From: Bifidobacterium bifidum ATCC 29521 = JCM 1255 = DSM 20456
GTDB taxonomy: Bacteria > Actinomycetota > Actinomycetes > Actinomycetales > Bifidobacteriaceae
DNA: 64,000 nt
Assembly: GCF_001025135.1 (NCBI RefSeq)
Contig: NZ_AP012323.1
Location: 372,001-436,000 of the forward strand
Direction of reading: 5' to 3'
Below, one piece after another: positions 25,583-34,635 of the stretch (position 1 is the stretch's first letter; every line of letters begins with the position of its first letter). The position numbers were made by a program, and so were the translations under genes. A model generated the notes under the pieces. That model made no database searches, was not told the DNA's origin, and was given only the letters and a program-made list of their open reading frames with translations.

Positions 25583-26890
25583 ATGGCATCATCACGTTCA
25601 CTGCACACGGTTCATCTGGCCGCTTTTGGCGCGGGCAATGTCGTCGGTCTGGGGGTCATGTCGATGGCCGGCATCGGCGTCGGCATCACGGGCACCGGAT
25701 TGTGGCTCGCCGCGCTGGTCGGTGGCCTGGGAGGCGCGTTCGCGCTGGTGCCGCAGCTGCTGGCCAGCTCGTCCGGCGATTACCCGGGTGGCCAGTACCA
25801 GCAGGTCGGCACGCTGCTGCCGCCCGTGTTCGGTGGCATCGTCGCCTATATCCTGTGTTTTCTGGTGTTCGACATCTCCGCGTACGCGCTGTCCGCGGCG
25901 CAGCTGCTCGGCCTGCCCACGCTGCCGACACGCCTGACCGCGGCGTTGGTCGTCGCGCTGTTCCTCGGCGTGCACATGCTGGGTGCCCGCATCGCCGCCA
26001 TCGCCCAACTGGTGATGGCCGTGCTGCTCGCGGCGGCGTTGGGCACGTACGTTGCGGTGACAATGCCGCACGTGCGGCTCGCGAATCTCGCGCATTACAC
26101 GTTTCTCGGCTCGCCTCTGGCGTTCCTGTTCGCATGCGTGTACATGACGTTCATGATGAACGGGGTGGCCGGCGTGGCGAACTATGCCGCGGTCGCGGAC
26201 CGTCCGCGGGTGACGGTGCCCCGCGCGATGCGCGTCTCGCTGTTGCTGGTCGTCGTGACGTATGCGCTGATCTGCGTGGCCGATGCCGGCGCCTTGCCGA
26301 TAGCCCAGGTCGCGAACCGGGATCTCGCCGTCAGCCTGTCTGCATTCGTCCCGGCTCCGGTGACGGTCGCGTTCGTGGTGGGCGGCTCCGCGTTCGCCCT
26401 GCTCACCACGCTCAATGCCGCAGTCGGCTGCATGGCGTATCCGGTCGCCTCGGCCTGCGCGGACGGATGGTTGCCGCGCGAACTGGGAGAGCGTTCCGCT
26501 CGGACCGGCGCTCCCGTGCGCCTGCTTTCGGTGGGCATGATCGCCGCGGAGTGCCCGCTGATCGCCGGGAATTCCGCGAAAACCGTGTCGTCGAGCGTCA
26601 CGATTCTGATGATCGTGGTGCAGGCGATGGTCGCCGTCGCCGCATTGCGCCTGATACTGCGCGACGGCTCATCGCTCTGCGCATTCCGCTCGCTGCCGTT
26701 GCTCGGCCGCGTGCCGCAATCCGGGCTCGCGGCGTTGTGCATCGTCGCGCTGCTCGTCGACCTGCTGCTGATCGCATGGCTGCTGTACACGATGAACCGT
26801 CTGCTGATCATCGGCAATGTCGTGATATTCGCCATAACGGTTGTCGCCGCTGTCATCGTGAACAAATATAGGGTTGATACGAGGCCATAA
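25583..26890 (+). CDS. APC-superfamily amino acid permease
   Basis: This 435-residue membrane protein has about 12 helices. The N-terminal GAGNVVGLGVMSMAGIGVGI and LWLAALVGGLGGAFALVPQLL resemble the helix 1 and 2 region of amino acid permeases, and SSGDYPGGQYQQVGTLLPPV matches the loop before helix 3. The substrate is not evident. GGGGAGGGGCATC precedes the ATG. It lies upstream of the Cys-rich/thioredoxin/TcyP operon, but 460 bp of non-coding DNA separate them, so co-transcription is doubtful. Confidence 0.85.
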   Translation: MASSRSLHTVHLAAFGAGNVVGLGVMSMAGIGVGITGTGLWLAALVGGLGGAFALVPQLLASSSGDYPGGQYQQVGTLLPPVFGGIVAYILCFLVFDISAYALSAAQLLGLPTLPTRLTAALVVALFLGVHMLGARIAAIAQLVMAVLLAAALGTYVAVTMPHVRLANLAHYTFLGSPLAFLFACVYMTFMMNGVAGVANYAAVADRPRVTVPRAMRVSLLLVVVTYALICVADAGALPIAQVANRDLAVSLSAFVPAPVTVAFVVGGSAFALLTTLNAAVGCMAYPVASACADGWLPRELGERSARTGAPVRLLSVGMIAAECPLIAGNSAKTVSSSVTILMIVVQAMVAVAALRLILRDGSSLCAFRSLPLLGRVPQSGLAALCIVALLVDLLLIAWLLYTMNRLLIIGNVVIFAITVVAAVIVNKYRVDTRP

Positions 26891-27035
26891 CAACTATGTA
26901 TAACCGCGGGTTTGCCAACGCGGCGACGCGGAGCCTACGATGATGTCAACGTTCACGGGAACCCGCGAACAGGCCCGGCCCCGGATGATGGGGCGGCACC
27001 CCGGTCAGGTGTCTTATCCGAGCAAGGAGTACATT

Positions 27036-27113
27036 ATGTGTGTCAATGAAGGCGTGAAGGCATCGGCTGTCGGCTCACTGTCGGGCGGACTGCCGATCAT
27101 GCGCGAGCGGTGA
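27036..27113 (+). CDS. Possible leader peptide
   Basis: A 25-codon frame, MCVNEGVKASAVGSLSGG to MRER, follows GCAAGGAGTACATT at excellent spacing. A 7-bp hairpin GAGCGGT / ACCGCTC covers its stop. It precedes an operon for Cys-rich and thiol proteins and has a Cys codon at position two, so attenuation is conceivable. It is not otherwise recognised. The remainder of 26891-27350 holds GC-rich hairpins but no gene; no known riboswitch pattern was identified. Confidence 0.3.
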   Translation: MCVNEGVKASAVGSLSGGLPIMRER

Positions 27114-27350
27114 GAGACCGCTCGATAGTCCGTTTCGGATGTTTGCCGGCGCGATCGCGATGATTGTGATTCGCCGTCCGGCATGATTCCTCACACTCCC
27201 GGCAGATTACGCCGACGGTTGCCGGATCATTCGCGGCGATGCGGATTCTGCCGCATCGCAGGTTTTCGTATATCGCGATTCGCCGCCACCAAACTGTACC
27301 GCCGCGCCGTATCCAAAAACGGCGCGGAAGACAAGAAGAAGGGAATATCC

Positions 27351-28439
27351 ATGTCCACATCATCAGCTCGTCATGAAGCGCCACGCAACGGGCGGCCCGT
27401 GAAACGCCGGCTTATCCGCGTGCTCGCCGGCTCGGCCGTGATAGGCGCTATGGCGGTCGGCGGCCTGCAATTCGCGCTCGGCACGGCCTACGCGGCCGGC
27501 GACGTGTGCGACCTGTGCTCGACCAACTACAATCCGGTCGCCTGCTGTTCCAGTGGCGGTTCGGCTTACGATTCCAACCCCGGAGGCGGCATCGACGTCT
27601 CAGCGCAGAAGGCCGCGTTCGACAGCTACTGCGCGAACTACAAGAAGGAGCACGCCCAGAAGGAGGAGCCGGCGACGCCCGCCCCCGCCACGAAGCCGAG
27701 CAACCCGAAGCAATCAGCCCCGGCCCCGGCGAAGCAGTCCTCGGGCTCGCCGGCCACCCAGACGACGAAGCCCTCCACGGGCAACACCACCGCGCAACAG
27801 TCGCAGCCCGCGCAGTCGACCGGCACACAGTCCGGCCAGAGCACGACGGGCAGCACAGCCGGGATCACAGGCGACACGGCCGCGAACGCCGATGCCACCG
27901 CCACTCAGACCTCGAAGGACGCGGCCTCCCGGAAGAACAGCGATGACAACACCGCCGACACCGCTGGCGGCGAGACCACCACGACCGAATCCGGCATCAC
28001 CGACAGCGGCACTGATACGGCGGAAACCACCACGCAGGCCTCTCCGGTCACCGATCGGGCCGAAACCACCAGCCCGGTGGTGCGCATCGTCGCCGGCGTG
28101 GTCATCGCGCTCGCCGTCATCGGCACGCTGGGCGCTGCGCTGATTGTGCGCAACAAGCGCCGCGCTCCCGCGCTCGCCGGAGCGAACGGCGGCCGGTCCG
28201 ACGACGGATTCGACATCGCAGACGGCGCGACGCCGGCCCCCGCGACGACGGCGAACGCCATTGCCGCAACCGAAGCCCGTGCCGACGCGAGTGCGCCGAC
28301 CGAAGTGCTGCAGCCCATCGCATCGCCGGCGAACGGACCATCCGCCGGGCCATCGGCGAGTCTCAACGTGGCCGACAGCGGCGGCGCTCCTACCGCACGG
28401 TATGACTTCAACCTCGTCGACGGACCATCGTCCCGCTGA
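27351..28439 (+). CDS. Secreted, membrane-anchored Cys-motif protein
   Basis: This 362-residue protein has an Arg-rich start and signal peptide (KRRLIRVLAGSAVIGAMAVG, cleavage probable after YAA near residue 49). The mature N-terminus holds five cysteines in a short space (CDLCSTNYNPVACC and SYCAN, about 53-90), then an Ala/Pro/Thr/Gln-rich linker to about 235, one transmembrane helix (VVRIVAGVVIALAVIGTLGA) and an Ala-rich cytoplasmic tail. AAGAAGGGA precedes the ATG. It is first of a three-gene operon with a thioredoxin-fold protein and a cystine-type symporter. A role in extracellular thiol or metal binding is inferred; no family is recognised. Confidence 0.75.
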   Translation: MSTSSARHEAPRNGRPVKRRLIRVLAGSAVIGAMAVGGLQFALGTAYAAGDVCDLCSTNYNPVACCSSGGSAYDSNPGGGIDVSAQKAAFDSYCANYKKEHAQKEEPATPAPATKPSNPKQSAPAPAKQSSGSPATQTTKPSTGNTTAQQSQPAQSTGTQSGQSTTGSTAGITGDTAANADATATQTSKDAASRKNSDDNTADTAGGETTTTESGITDSGTDTAETTTQASPVTDRAETTSPVVRIVAGVVIALAVIGTLGAALIVRNKRRAPALAGANGGRSDDGFDIADGATPAPATTANAIAATEARADASAPTEVLQPIASPANGPSAGPSASLNVADSGGAPTARYDFNLVDGPSSR

Positions 28440-28502
28440 GCCATCGGCGCAGCAGTACCAACGCAATTCGATACGGAAGAAATACAGAAGGGAACCACAA
28501 CA

Positions 28503-30413
28503 ATGTCCAACACCAACCACAGCCTCACGAGAGGCTCCATCGCCGCTAAAGCCGCGGCGCTGCTCACCGCGGCGGCGCTCGGTCTCACCGGATTCGCGCT
28601 GACGGGCGGGAACGCCGCGTCCGCCGCCGAAACCACGCCCACGGCGGCAACAGCCGCACAATCCCAGGAAGACACGCCATTCGACTACTACGCGGGCATC
28701 CCCAACCTGCCTTCGGATCACGTGTTCGAAAACATCACGCTGGAACGTCTCGAAGACATCCTGCGCTACGGCAAAGGCAACTTCGTGATACTCATCGGCG
28801 GCACGTGGGACTCCGCGACGACGGCCGCACTGCCCGCCATCAACACCGCCGTCAAGGCGCAGGGCATCGAGAAGATCTACAATTTCGACCCGCACCTCGA
28901 CAACGCCGGAGCCGACACGCTCGTCAACATCAACGACAAGAACAACGCGGTCGACGCATTCGCCAAGCGGTTCCAGCAGACCATCGACGAATTCGGCCTG
29001 ACCGACCTGCAAAGCAAGAACACAGCAAACGTCGTCGATCTGCCGACCCTGTTCACCTACAACAAGGACAACACCGGCGACAAGGTGCTCGCATCCACCG
29101 CGAACGTTGCCGACAGCGCCGAGCTGACCCGCGTGCTGGGCACCGCGAAGAACGCCGCGACCCGCGCCAACGGCCAGTTCTACACCAACTACTACCTGAA
29201 CAACGTCTCGGCCGGCGCGGCCAGCGTGTTCAAGCAGGGCGAGGACAAGGACTTCTCGCTCATATCGGTGACGTACGGCGAACTGGAGAAGCTGCTGCAG
29301 TCGCCAGGCAACCATTACATCTTCTTCGGCGCGACCTGGTGCGGCAACACATACGCCACGATCCGCTACGTGAACCAGGAAGCCCGCAAATACGGCATCA
29401 AGCACGTGTACACGTTCGACACGATCCTCGACAGCACGTCCGGCAAAGGCTCGCCGTTCCACATCCGTGACAACTACAACAACGGCAGCCACCCGCTGTC
29501 GGACCTGTACACGCATCTCGTGAACACGTACCTGCCGAACCTCGTGACCGAGGACGGCAGCCACGGCGTCGTCGATTCCAAGGGCGTCGGCGCGACCCGC
29601 CTGCAGGTGCCGCTGCTGCTGCACTACAACAAGAACAACGCCGCACAGCTGCCCGGAACCGACCAGCCGGCCGGCCCCGTGACCGATGAGGTCGTGGACT
29701 ACCATGGCAAGACCGCGAACGTCGACGCCAAGCCGCAGCCCACGGCGAGGGAATACATGCTCAACTGGTACGGCACCACGTACGACGACAAGGCGATCAT
29801 CCAAGGCGGATTCTCCATCACCGGCGACGACCTGAGCGCGGCGAAGAACTACGGGCGCAAGGTCAACAACGATCGTGACGCATACATCGCCCAGGCCGAC
29901 CACTTCTACTCCCTGCTCAACCTGCGCGGCGAAATCGCACAAGCCAAGACGGTGAGCCTGGACGGTTACTCCGCCGGCCGGGTCGCCGCATTCAAGAAGA
30001 CGCTCGCCGCGGCCGAAAAGACCGTGTCCGACAAGAAGGCGACCATCAGCGCGACCGACACCGCCACGAAGAACATCGCCAATGCGGTCGCGGCGCTCGC
30101 CGGAGGCAACAACGGCGGCAGCGGCAGCGGTAACGGCAGCGGCAGCGGCGACACGGGTAACAATCCGGTCGCAGGCAACGCCGACAACGCTGGCGGCAAC
30201 GATAGCACGGCCGGCAACAAGCCGTCCCGCAAAATCGTCGTCGCCGGCAACGAGCCGCTCTCCCGCACCGGTGCCGAAGCCACGGTCATCGCATCCGTCG
30301 CGCTCAGCCTCGCGCTGACCGCCGCCGGGGCGCTGGCGCTGAGCCGCAACCGTGGCGACGCCGCGGCGGCACAGGCTCTCTCCGACTCGACCCGCCCAAC
30401 CTCGGCGAGGTGA
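28503..30413 (+). CDS. Surface-anchored tandem thioredoxin-fold protein
   Basis: This 636-residue protein has a signal peptide (AKAAALLTAAALGLTGFALT) and two thioredoxin-like domains. The first (about 60-215) has VILIGGTWDSATTAALPAI with no cysteine at the active site. The second (about 255-420) has IFFGATWCGNTYATIRYVNQ, with one Cys and Thr replacing the resolving Cys. A FIVAR-like helical repeat follows (GYSAGRVAAFKKTLAAAEKT), then a Gly/Asn linker and LSRTGAE, hydrophobic stretch and SRNR tail, a LPXTG-like sorting signal. It sits 63 bp after the Cys-motif gene and 8 bp before the symporter. An extracellular thiol role is inferred. Confidence 0.8.
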   Translation: MSNTNHSLTRGSIAAKAAALLTAAALGLTGFALTGGNAASAAETTPTAATAAQSQEDTPFDYYAGIPNLPSDHVFENITLERLEDILRYGKGNFVILIGGTWDSATTAALPAINTAVKAQGIEKIYNFDPHLDNAGADTLVNINDKNNAVDAFAKRFQQTIDEFGLTDLQSKNTANVVDLPTLFTYNKDNTGDKVLASTANVADSAELTRVLGTAKNAATRANGQFYTNYYLNNVSAGAASVFKQGEDKDFSLISVTYGELEKLLQSPGNHYIFFGATWCGNTYATIRYVNQEARKYGIKHVYTFDTILDSTSGKGSPFHIRDNYNNGSHPLSDLYTHLVNTYLPNLVTEDGSHGVVDSKGVGATRLQVPLLLHYNKNNAAQLPGTDQPAGPVTDEVVDYHGKTANVDAKPQPTAREYMLNWYGTTYDDKAIIQGGFSITGDDLSAAKNYGRKVNNDRDAYIAQADHFYSLLNLRGEIAQAKTVSLDGYSAGRVAAFKKTLAAAEKTVSDKKATISATDTATKNIANAVAALAGGNNGGSGSGNGSGSGDTGNNPVAGNADNAGGNDSTAGNKPSRKIVVAGNEPLSRTGAEATVIASVALSLALTAAGALALSRNRGDAAAAQALSDSTRPTSAR

Positions 30414-30421
30414 GCTGACTG

Positions 30422-32059
30422 ATGGGAGCGCTATCCAACATCGATCCCACCGCAGTGGCGGTCTGGGCGTCGGCCGTGGTGCTGTTCGCCCTGATCGCCG
30501 TGCTGCGTGCGGTCTTCAAACTCAACTTCAGCCTGCTGACGGTGCTCGCGCTTGGGCTGGGCATCGCCCTGAGCCTCGTGTTCGACGGGCAGGTCGACTC
30601 GCTCAACCTGCTGGGCAACATCTACATCAACCTGATCACCGCGCTGGTCGCGCCGCTGATCTTCGTGTCGATCATCTCCAGCATCACCTACGTCGGCAGT
30701 CTGAAAAAGCTGCGCAGCATCGGATTGCGGTCGGTCGGCTGGCTGCTGCTCACCAATCTGATCGCCATCGTGATGACGCTGGGTGTGGCCATCCCGCTGC
30801 ACATCGGCTCGGGCGTCAAACTCGTCGACGACAAGTCGACCGCCGGTTTCCTCACCTCGCAGACAGCGCCGCTCGACCAGGTCATACTCAACTTCTTCCC
30901 GAAGAACATCGTCGGAGACCTGTCCGGCAACCGTGTGGTGCCTATCATCATCACGGCCACCGTGCTGGCCATCGCCATCGTGTCGGTCGGTCGGCAGAAG
31001 GACGTGAGCGTCGTCAAACGGTTCTTCGAGCAGACCAAGGACGTGATCTACAAGGCCGTCGGCTACGTGGTCGAGCTCACCCCGTACGCGGTGGTGGTGC
31101 TGGGAGCGACTTCGACGGCCGCGACCACATCCAAGGCGGACGCGCTGCTCGCGCTGCTGAGCATTCTCGTGCTGGGCTTCGTGCTCAACATCATCCAGGC
31201 GTTCGTCGTCAACGGGCTGCTGCTGAAATTCGTGGCGCACGTGCCGCCCTTGACGTTCTTCAAGGCCGTGCTGCCGGCGCAGACCACGGCGTTCGCCACG
31301 CAGTCCAGCGTGGCGACGCTTCCGCTGAGCATACGGCAGCTCGGCACGGTCGGCGTCGGCGCGGACGTGGCGAACTTCACCACCCCGATCGGGACGACCA
31401 TCGGCATGCCGGGATGCGCCGGTGTGTGGCCGATGCTGTCGGCCGTGTTCACCATCAACGCGCTCGGACTGGGGTATTCGCCGGCGAGCTATGTGGCGCT
31501 CGCGGTGATCGGACTGCTGTCGTCGATCGGTACCGCGGGCGTGCCGGGCACTGCGATCGTGACCGCGACGACCGTGTTCACCGCGGTTGGTCTTCCGGTG
31601 CAGCTTCTGGTGCCGCTGGTGCCGGTCAGCAACATCGTCGGCATGCCGAGCACGATGGCGAACGTGTCCGCTGCGGTCACATGCGCGGCGATCGTATCGC
31701 GGCAGACCGGGGAGTTCGACGAGGGCGTGCTGGATTCGGCTCGTGCCGGGCGGCATCGCCATCGCGCGGGCGTGGTCGTGTCGCCGGCTGGCGGGGCGGT
31801 TGCGGCTCCTGTCGTTCCTGTTGCGGCTCCCCTCGGCGCGGTGGGTGTTGCGGCGTCCGTCGTCGCCTCGCCCGTCGCGGCTGGAGTCGGTGCGGCCCAT
31901 AAGCCGGTGCAGCCGGGATTCGCGGTGACGCCTGGATTGTCATTGACGTTGCATCAGTCGACGCTGCGTGTGCAGACCGACGACGATGCCGACGACGCTC
32001 CGGTGCCCGTTGGCGCGTGCGGCATCTCCGCCCACGCCGCCACGGCAAAAGCCGCATAG
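30422..32059 (+). CDS. DAACS-family symporter, TcyP (L-cystine)-like
   Basis: This 545-residue sodium-dependent symporter has about eight helices plus re-entrant loops: NIYINLITALVAPLIFVSI, ILNFFPKNIVGDLSGNRV, FATQSSVATLPLSIRQLG (hairpin 1 like TcyP FTSRSSAASIPL), TTIGMPGCAGVWPML (helix 7) and GLPVQLLVPLVPVSNIVGMP. The pattern in the hairpins favours TcyP-type L-cystine carriers over glutamate or dicarboxylate carriers. A non-homologous Ala/Val/Pro-rich tail of about 110 residues follows the last helix. It is last in the operon with two secreted thiol-type proteins. Substrate assignment is by motif only. Confidence 0.85.
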   Translation: MGALSNIDPTAVAVWASAVVLFALIAVLRAVFKLNFSLLTVLALGLGIALSLVFDGQVDSLNLLGNIYINLITALVAPLIFVSIISSITYVGSLKKLRSIGLRSVGWLLLTNLIAIVMTLGVAIPLHIGSGVKLVDDKSTAGFLTSQTAPLDQVILNFFPKNIVGDLSGNRVVPIIITATVLAIAIVSVGRQKDVSVVKRFFEQTKDVIYKAVGYVVELTPYAVVVLGATSTAATTSKADALLALLSILVLGFVLNIIQAFVVNGLLLKFVAHVPPLTFFKAVLPAQTTAFATQSSVATLPLSIRQLGTVGVGADVANFTTPIGTTIGMPGCAGVWPMLSAVFTINALGLGYSPASYVALAVIGLLSSIGTAGVPGTAIVTATTVFTAVGLPVQLLVPLVPVSNIVGMPSTMANVSAAVTCAAIVSRQTGEFDEGVLDSARAGRHRHRAGVVVSPAGGAVAAPVVPVAAPLGAVGVAASVVASPVAAGVGAAHKPVQPGFAVTPGLSLTLHQSTLRVQTDDDADDAPVPVGACGISAHAATAKAA

Positions 32060-32087
32060 GCTGGCGAGTGGGCTGGCTGGGGGGTCT

Positions 32088-32143
32088 CCAGTCTCGCTAC
32101 GCTCGACAGCCCCCGCTGGCGGGGGGCTGTCGAGCGTAGCGAC
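32088..32143. terminator. Long hairpin after symporter operon
   Basis: CTCGCTACGCTCGACAGCCC pairs with GGGCTGTCGAGCGTAGCGA around GCTGGC, with one small bulge; no T-run. The CCCGCTGGCGGG centre recurs in the hairpin near 47507. Confidence 0.7.
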
Positions 32144-32367
32144 TGGGGGTGGTCGAAGGTATGTCCAGATGAAAAAAGCGACCCGCAAACGGTCAAATTA
32201 CGCGGGTCGCCGTGAGTATCCGAGCAAGGGTACCCGCAAAGCATCATAGCATATGAGGCATGTGAGCAAGCTGAGTCGCGTATCGGAGCCGTCTGATATA
32301 TGGCACGTACGACCCAGGACCGGTGGTGCGGTTGCGGTCGTTTCGCCGGGGCGGCCATAATGGTGTC

Positions 32368-33030
32368 ATGCATGTGATTTCAGGACGATTCAAGGGCGTC
32401 GCGTTGACCACGCCGAAAACCGGAACCCGGCCGACCACCGACCGGACCAAAGAGGCGATATTCTCGCATCTGGATTCATGGCAGGTGCTGGACGACGCCC
32501 GCGTATTGGATCTGTTCGCCGGGACCGGGGCGCTGGGCATCGAGGCGTTGAGCCGCGGCGCGAGGGAGCTGGTGGCGGTAGAGTCCTCCGCTCCGGCGGC
32601 GGCGCTGATCGCCAAGACGTTGACCGCGCTGCAGCGGAACCGTTCGTGGGAGCGCGGCATGACGGCCCGGGTCATCAGGGCCAGAGCCGAGAAGTACGTC
32701 GCTTCGGGTGCCGCACGCTCGGCCTCGAACGCCGATGCTGCTGGCGGCTCCGCGAAGTCGGCGGCGTTCGATGTGATCTTCATCGACCCGCCGTACGCGT
32801 TCGCCACCGAGGACTGCAACCAGTTGCTCTCGGACATGGTCGCCCATGGAATCGCCGGCGGGAATACGACGATCGTGTTGGAGCGATCCGCGCGTTCCGA
32901 CGAGCCCGTGCCGCCCGAGGGATGGGTCCTCGCCGAGCATCGCGATTATGGCGAGACCGCGGTGTGGTATATCGAGTCCGCGCTTGAGACATCGGAGGCC
33001 TCGGAGACCTCGGGCGCGACGGATGAGTGA
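32368..33030 (+). CDS. rsmD: 16S rRNA (guanine(966)-N2)-methyltransferase
   Basis: This 220-residue enzyme methylates G966 of 16S rRNA using SAM. Motifs: MHVISGRFKGVALTTPKTGT, the substrate loop RPTTDRTKEAIFSHL, SAM motif VLDLFAGTGALGIEALSRGA and catalytic IFIDPPYAF. The ATG at MHVISGR matches family starts. There is an Ala/Ser insertion around residues 110-130 and a Glu/Ser-rich tail. It is monocistronic by spacing. Confidence 0.95.
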   Translation: MHVISGRFKGVALTTPKTGTRPTTDRTKEAIFSHLDSWQVLDDARVLDLFAGTGALGIEALSRGARELVAVESSAPAAALIAKTLTALQRNRSWERGMTARVIRARAEKYVASGAARSASNADAAGGSAKSAAFDVIFIDPPYAFATEDCNQLLSDMVAHGIAGGNTTIVLERSARSDEPVPPEGWVLAEHRDYGETAVWYIESALETSEASETSGATDE

Positions 33031-33116
33031 GCGGCCGAGGCGAGTGTAGCCCGTTGCTGCGAGCCCGAAGCGGCCTTGGCCCAATCGCCGCCGTGCCGAA
33101 TGTTACCTAGCTAATA

Positions 33117-33131
33117 TTCTCTGACAGAGAA
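33117..33131. promoter_or_regulatory. Dyad TTCTCTG-A-CAGAGAA upstream of nitroreductase
   Basis: Perfect 7-bp arms around one base, 115 bp before the nitroreductase start in AT-rich DNA. It is a candidate operator. Confidence 0.45.
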
Positions 33132-33244
33132 CATCGGCATGTGGATCGCATGGCGCACGTATCGTTAATTATGGAATACCTCGAATCGAGCTATTAAAAG
33201 ACAGTGAAACAACAAACGCAATGCCATCGCGAAAGGATGCCATC

Positions 33245-33847
33245 ATGTCGAACTTCATCGAGGAACTCAAGGCCCGTCGCTCGCAGTACGCGCTGACCTC
33301 CGAATCCCCGGTCAGCGATCAGGAGATCGTCAAGACCGTCGAGGACGTCACCGTGCAGGTGCCGAGCGCGTTCAACTCCCAGCCGCAGCGCGCCGTCGTG
33401 CTGTTCGGCGACGCCAACCAGAAGCTGTGGAACATCGTCAAGGAGACGCTGCGCAAGGTCGTGAGCGATGACGAAGCGTTCAAGGGCACCGAGGCCAAGA
33501 TCAACGCCTTCGCCGCCGGCCACGGCACCGTGCTGTTCTACGACGACACCGACGTGACCAAGCAGCTGCAGAAGAACTTCCCGACCTACGCTGCGAACTT
33601 CCCCGGATTCGCCCGTGATGCCGCCGGCATGCTGCAGCTCGCCGTGTGGACCGCGCTCGCCGAGAAGGGGCTTGGCGCATCCTTGCAGCACTACAACCCG
33701 CTGATCGACGAGGCGGTCTCCGCCGAATTCGGTCTGCCGCCCAGCTGGGTGTTGCAGGCGCAGATGCCGTTCGGCACCGTCGCCCAGGCCGCGGCTCCGG
33801 TTGACAAGCAGCCGGTTGACTCCCGCGTGAAGGTGTTCGGCCTGTAA
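33245..33847 (+). CDS. Nitroreductase-family protein (Hbn1/YdgI-like)
   Basis: This 200-residue FMN-dependent oxidoreductase has ARRSQYALTSESPVSDQEIV, PSAFNSQPQRAVVLFGDANQ (FMN phosphate region) and GMLQLAVWTALAEKGLGASL with HYNPLIDE, typical of the small nitroreductase subgroup near fungal Hbn1/Frm2. The physiological substrate is unknown. GAAAGGATGCC precedes the ATG. A divergent promoter region with a dyad lies upstream, and a strong shared hairpin separates it from convergent hsp20. Confidence 0.93.
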   Translation: MSNFIEELKARRSQYALTSESPVSDQEIVKTVEDVTVQVPSAFNSQPQRAVVLFGDANQKLWNIVKETLRKVVSDDEAFKGTEAKINAFAAGHGTVLFYDDTDVTKQLQKNFPTYAANFPGFARDAAGMLQLAVWTALAEKGLGASLQHYNPLIDEAVSAEFGLPPSWVLQAQMPFGTVAQAAAPVDKQPVDSRVKVFGL

Positions 33848-33905
33848 GCCGAATGGTCGCTCCCGCTGACGGGGTGGGGACGAAATACCAACGAGCCAAT
33901 AAAAA

Positions 33906-33941
33906 CCGTGACCGGTTGCATGTTCCGCATGCCGGTCACGG
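33906..33941. terminator. Bidirectional terminator, nitroreductase/hsp20
   Basis: CCGTGACCGG pairs with CCGGTCACGG, with GCATG/CATGC inside. An A-run precedes it, serving as a T-run for hsp20 on the minus strand. Confidence 0.8.
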
Positions 33942-33996
33942 GATTTCTGCTTGACTGTTGTTTCCGCCGCCGACCTGTACGGCCGGCCATCAGGCA

Positions 33997-34449
33997 TCAG
34001 CCCTCAATGGCGATCTGGTGCTTGCTTTCGACCTGCGGCTGCGCCTCGATCTTCGGAACCTGAATGCACAGCGTGCCGTTCTGATAGTTGGCGTGGATGT
34101 CGTTCTCCTTCACCTGATCGCCGACGTAGAAGCTGCGCGAGCAGGTGCCGACGTAACGTTCACGACGAAGCCACTTGCCGGACTCATCCTTGTCGCCGCT
34201 GTCCTCGTCCTTATGGGCGGACACGGTCAGATAGCCGTTGTTCAGCGAGACGCTGATGTCGTCCTTCTTGAAGCCGGGCATGTCGATGTCCACGTCATAG
34301 CCCTTGTCGTTCTCGCGCACGTCCGTACTCATCATGTTCGTCGGGGTCATCGCCGCGCTGTTGTCGGCGGAGCGCCAACCCTCGAAGAACGGGTCGTCAA
34401 ACAGGTCAGAGAACATCGTGTCATTCATCAAAGCCGGAAACATTGCCAT
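33997..34449 (-). CDS. Hsp20 small heat-shock protein
   Basis: This 150-residue alpha-crystallin chaperone binds unfolding proteins without ATP. Seen are the N-terminal region with DPFFEGWRS, the alpha-crystallin domain with GYDVDIDMPGFKKDDISVSL and YLTVSAHKDEDSG, then FYVGDQVKENDIHANYQNGT and the C-terminal IQVPK (variant of the I-x-I/V motif). GAGGAGT precedes the ATG. A HAIR operator lies about 190 bp upstream, indicating HspR repression. Confidence 0.95.
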   Translation of the reverse strand: MAMFPALMNDTMFSDLFDDPFFEGWRSADNSAAMTPTNMMSTDVRENDKGYDVDIDMPGFKKDDISVSLNNGYLTVSAHKDEDSGDKDESGKWLRRERYVGTCSRSFYVGDQVKENDIHANYQNGTLCIQVPKIEAQPQVESKHQIAIEG

Positions 34450-34635
34450 AATCGGTACTCCTCGCATATCGGAGTGGAACGGGTTGGCTTGCCGCGCCGG
34501 CCGGGTGACTGGCCTTGCCGGTGTGGTCTATCGTGGCCGTTCCCGGAACCCCTCTCGGAGCTCCTCCTCTTGCCTTGCACCACTACCTACCGGTATTCCG
34601 TCCTGACATTCCCGGCTTTTACCCACAGTGAAAAA

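Noticed and set aside
26891-27035. Known riboswitch (cobalamin, SAM, TPP) upstream of the leader ORF
   Set aside because: Characteristic conserved boxes were not found; only GC-rich stems are visible.
27714-29942. 742-codon open frame on the minus strand across the thiol operon
   Set aside because: Val/Gly/Arg-rich shadow of two recognised genes; no start signal.
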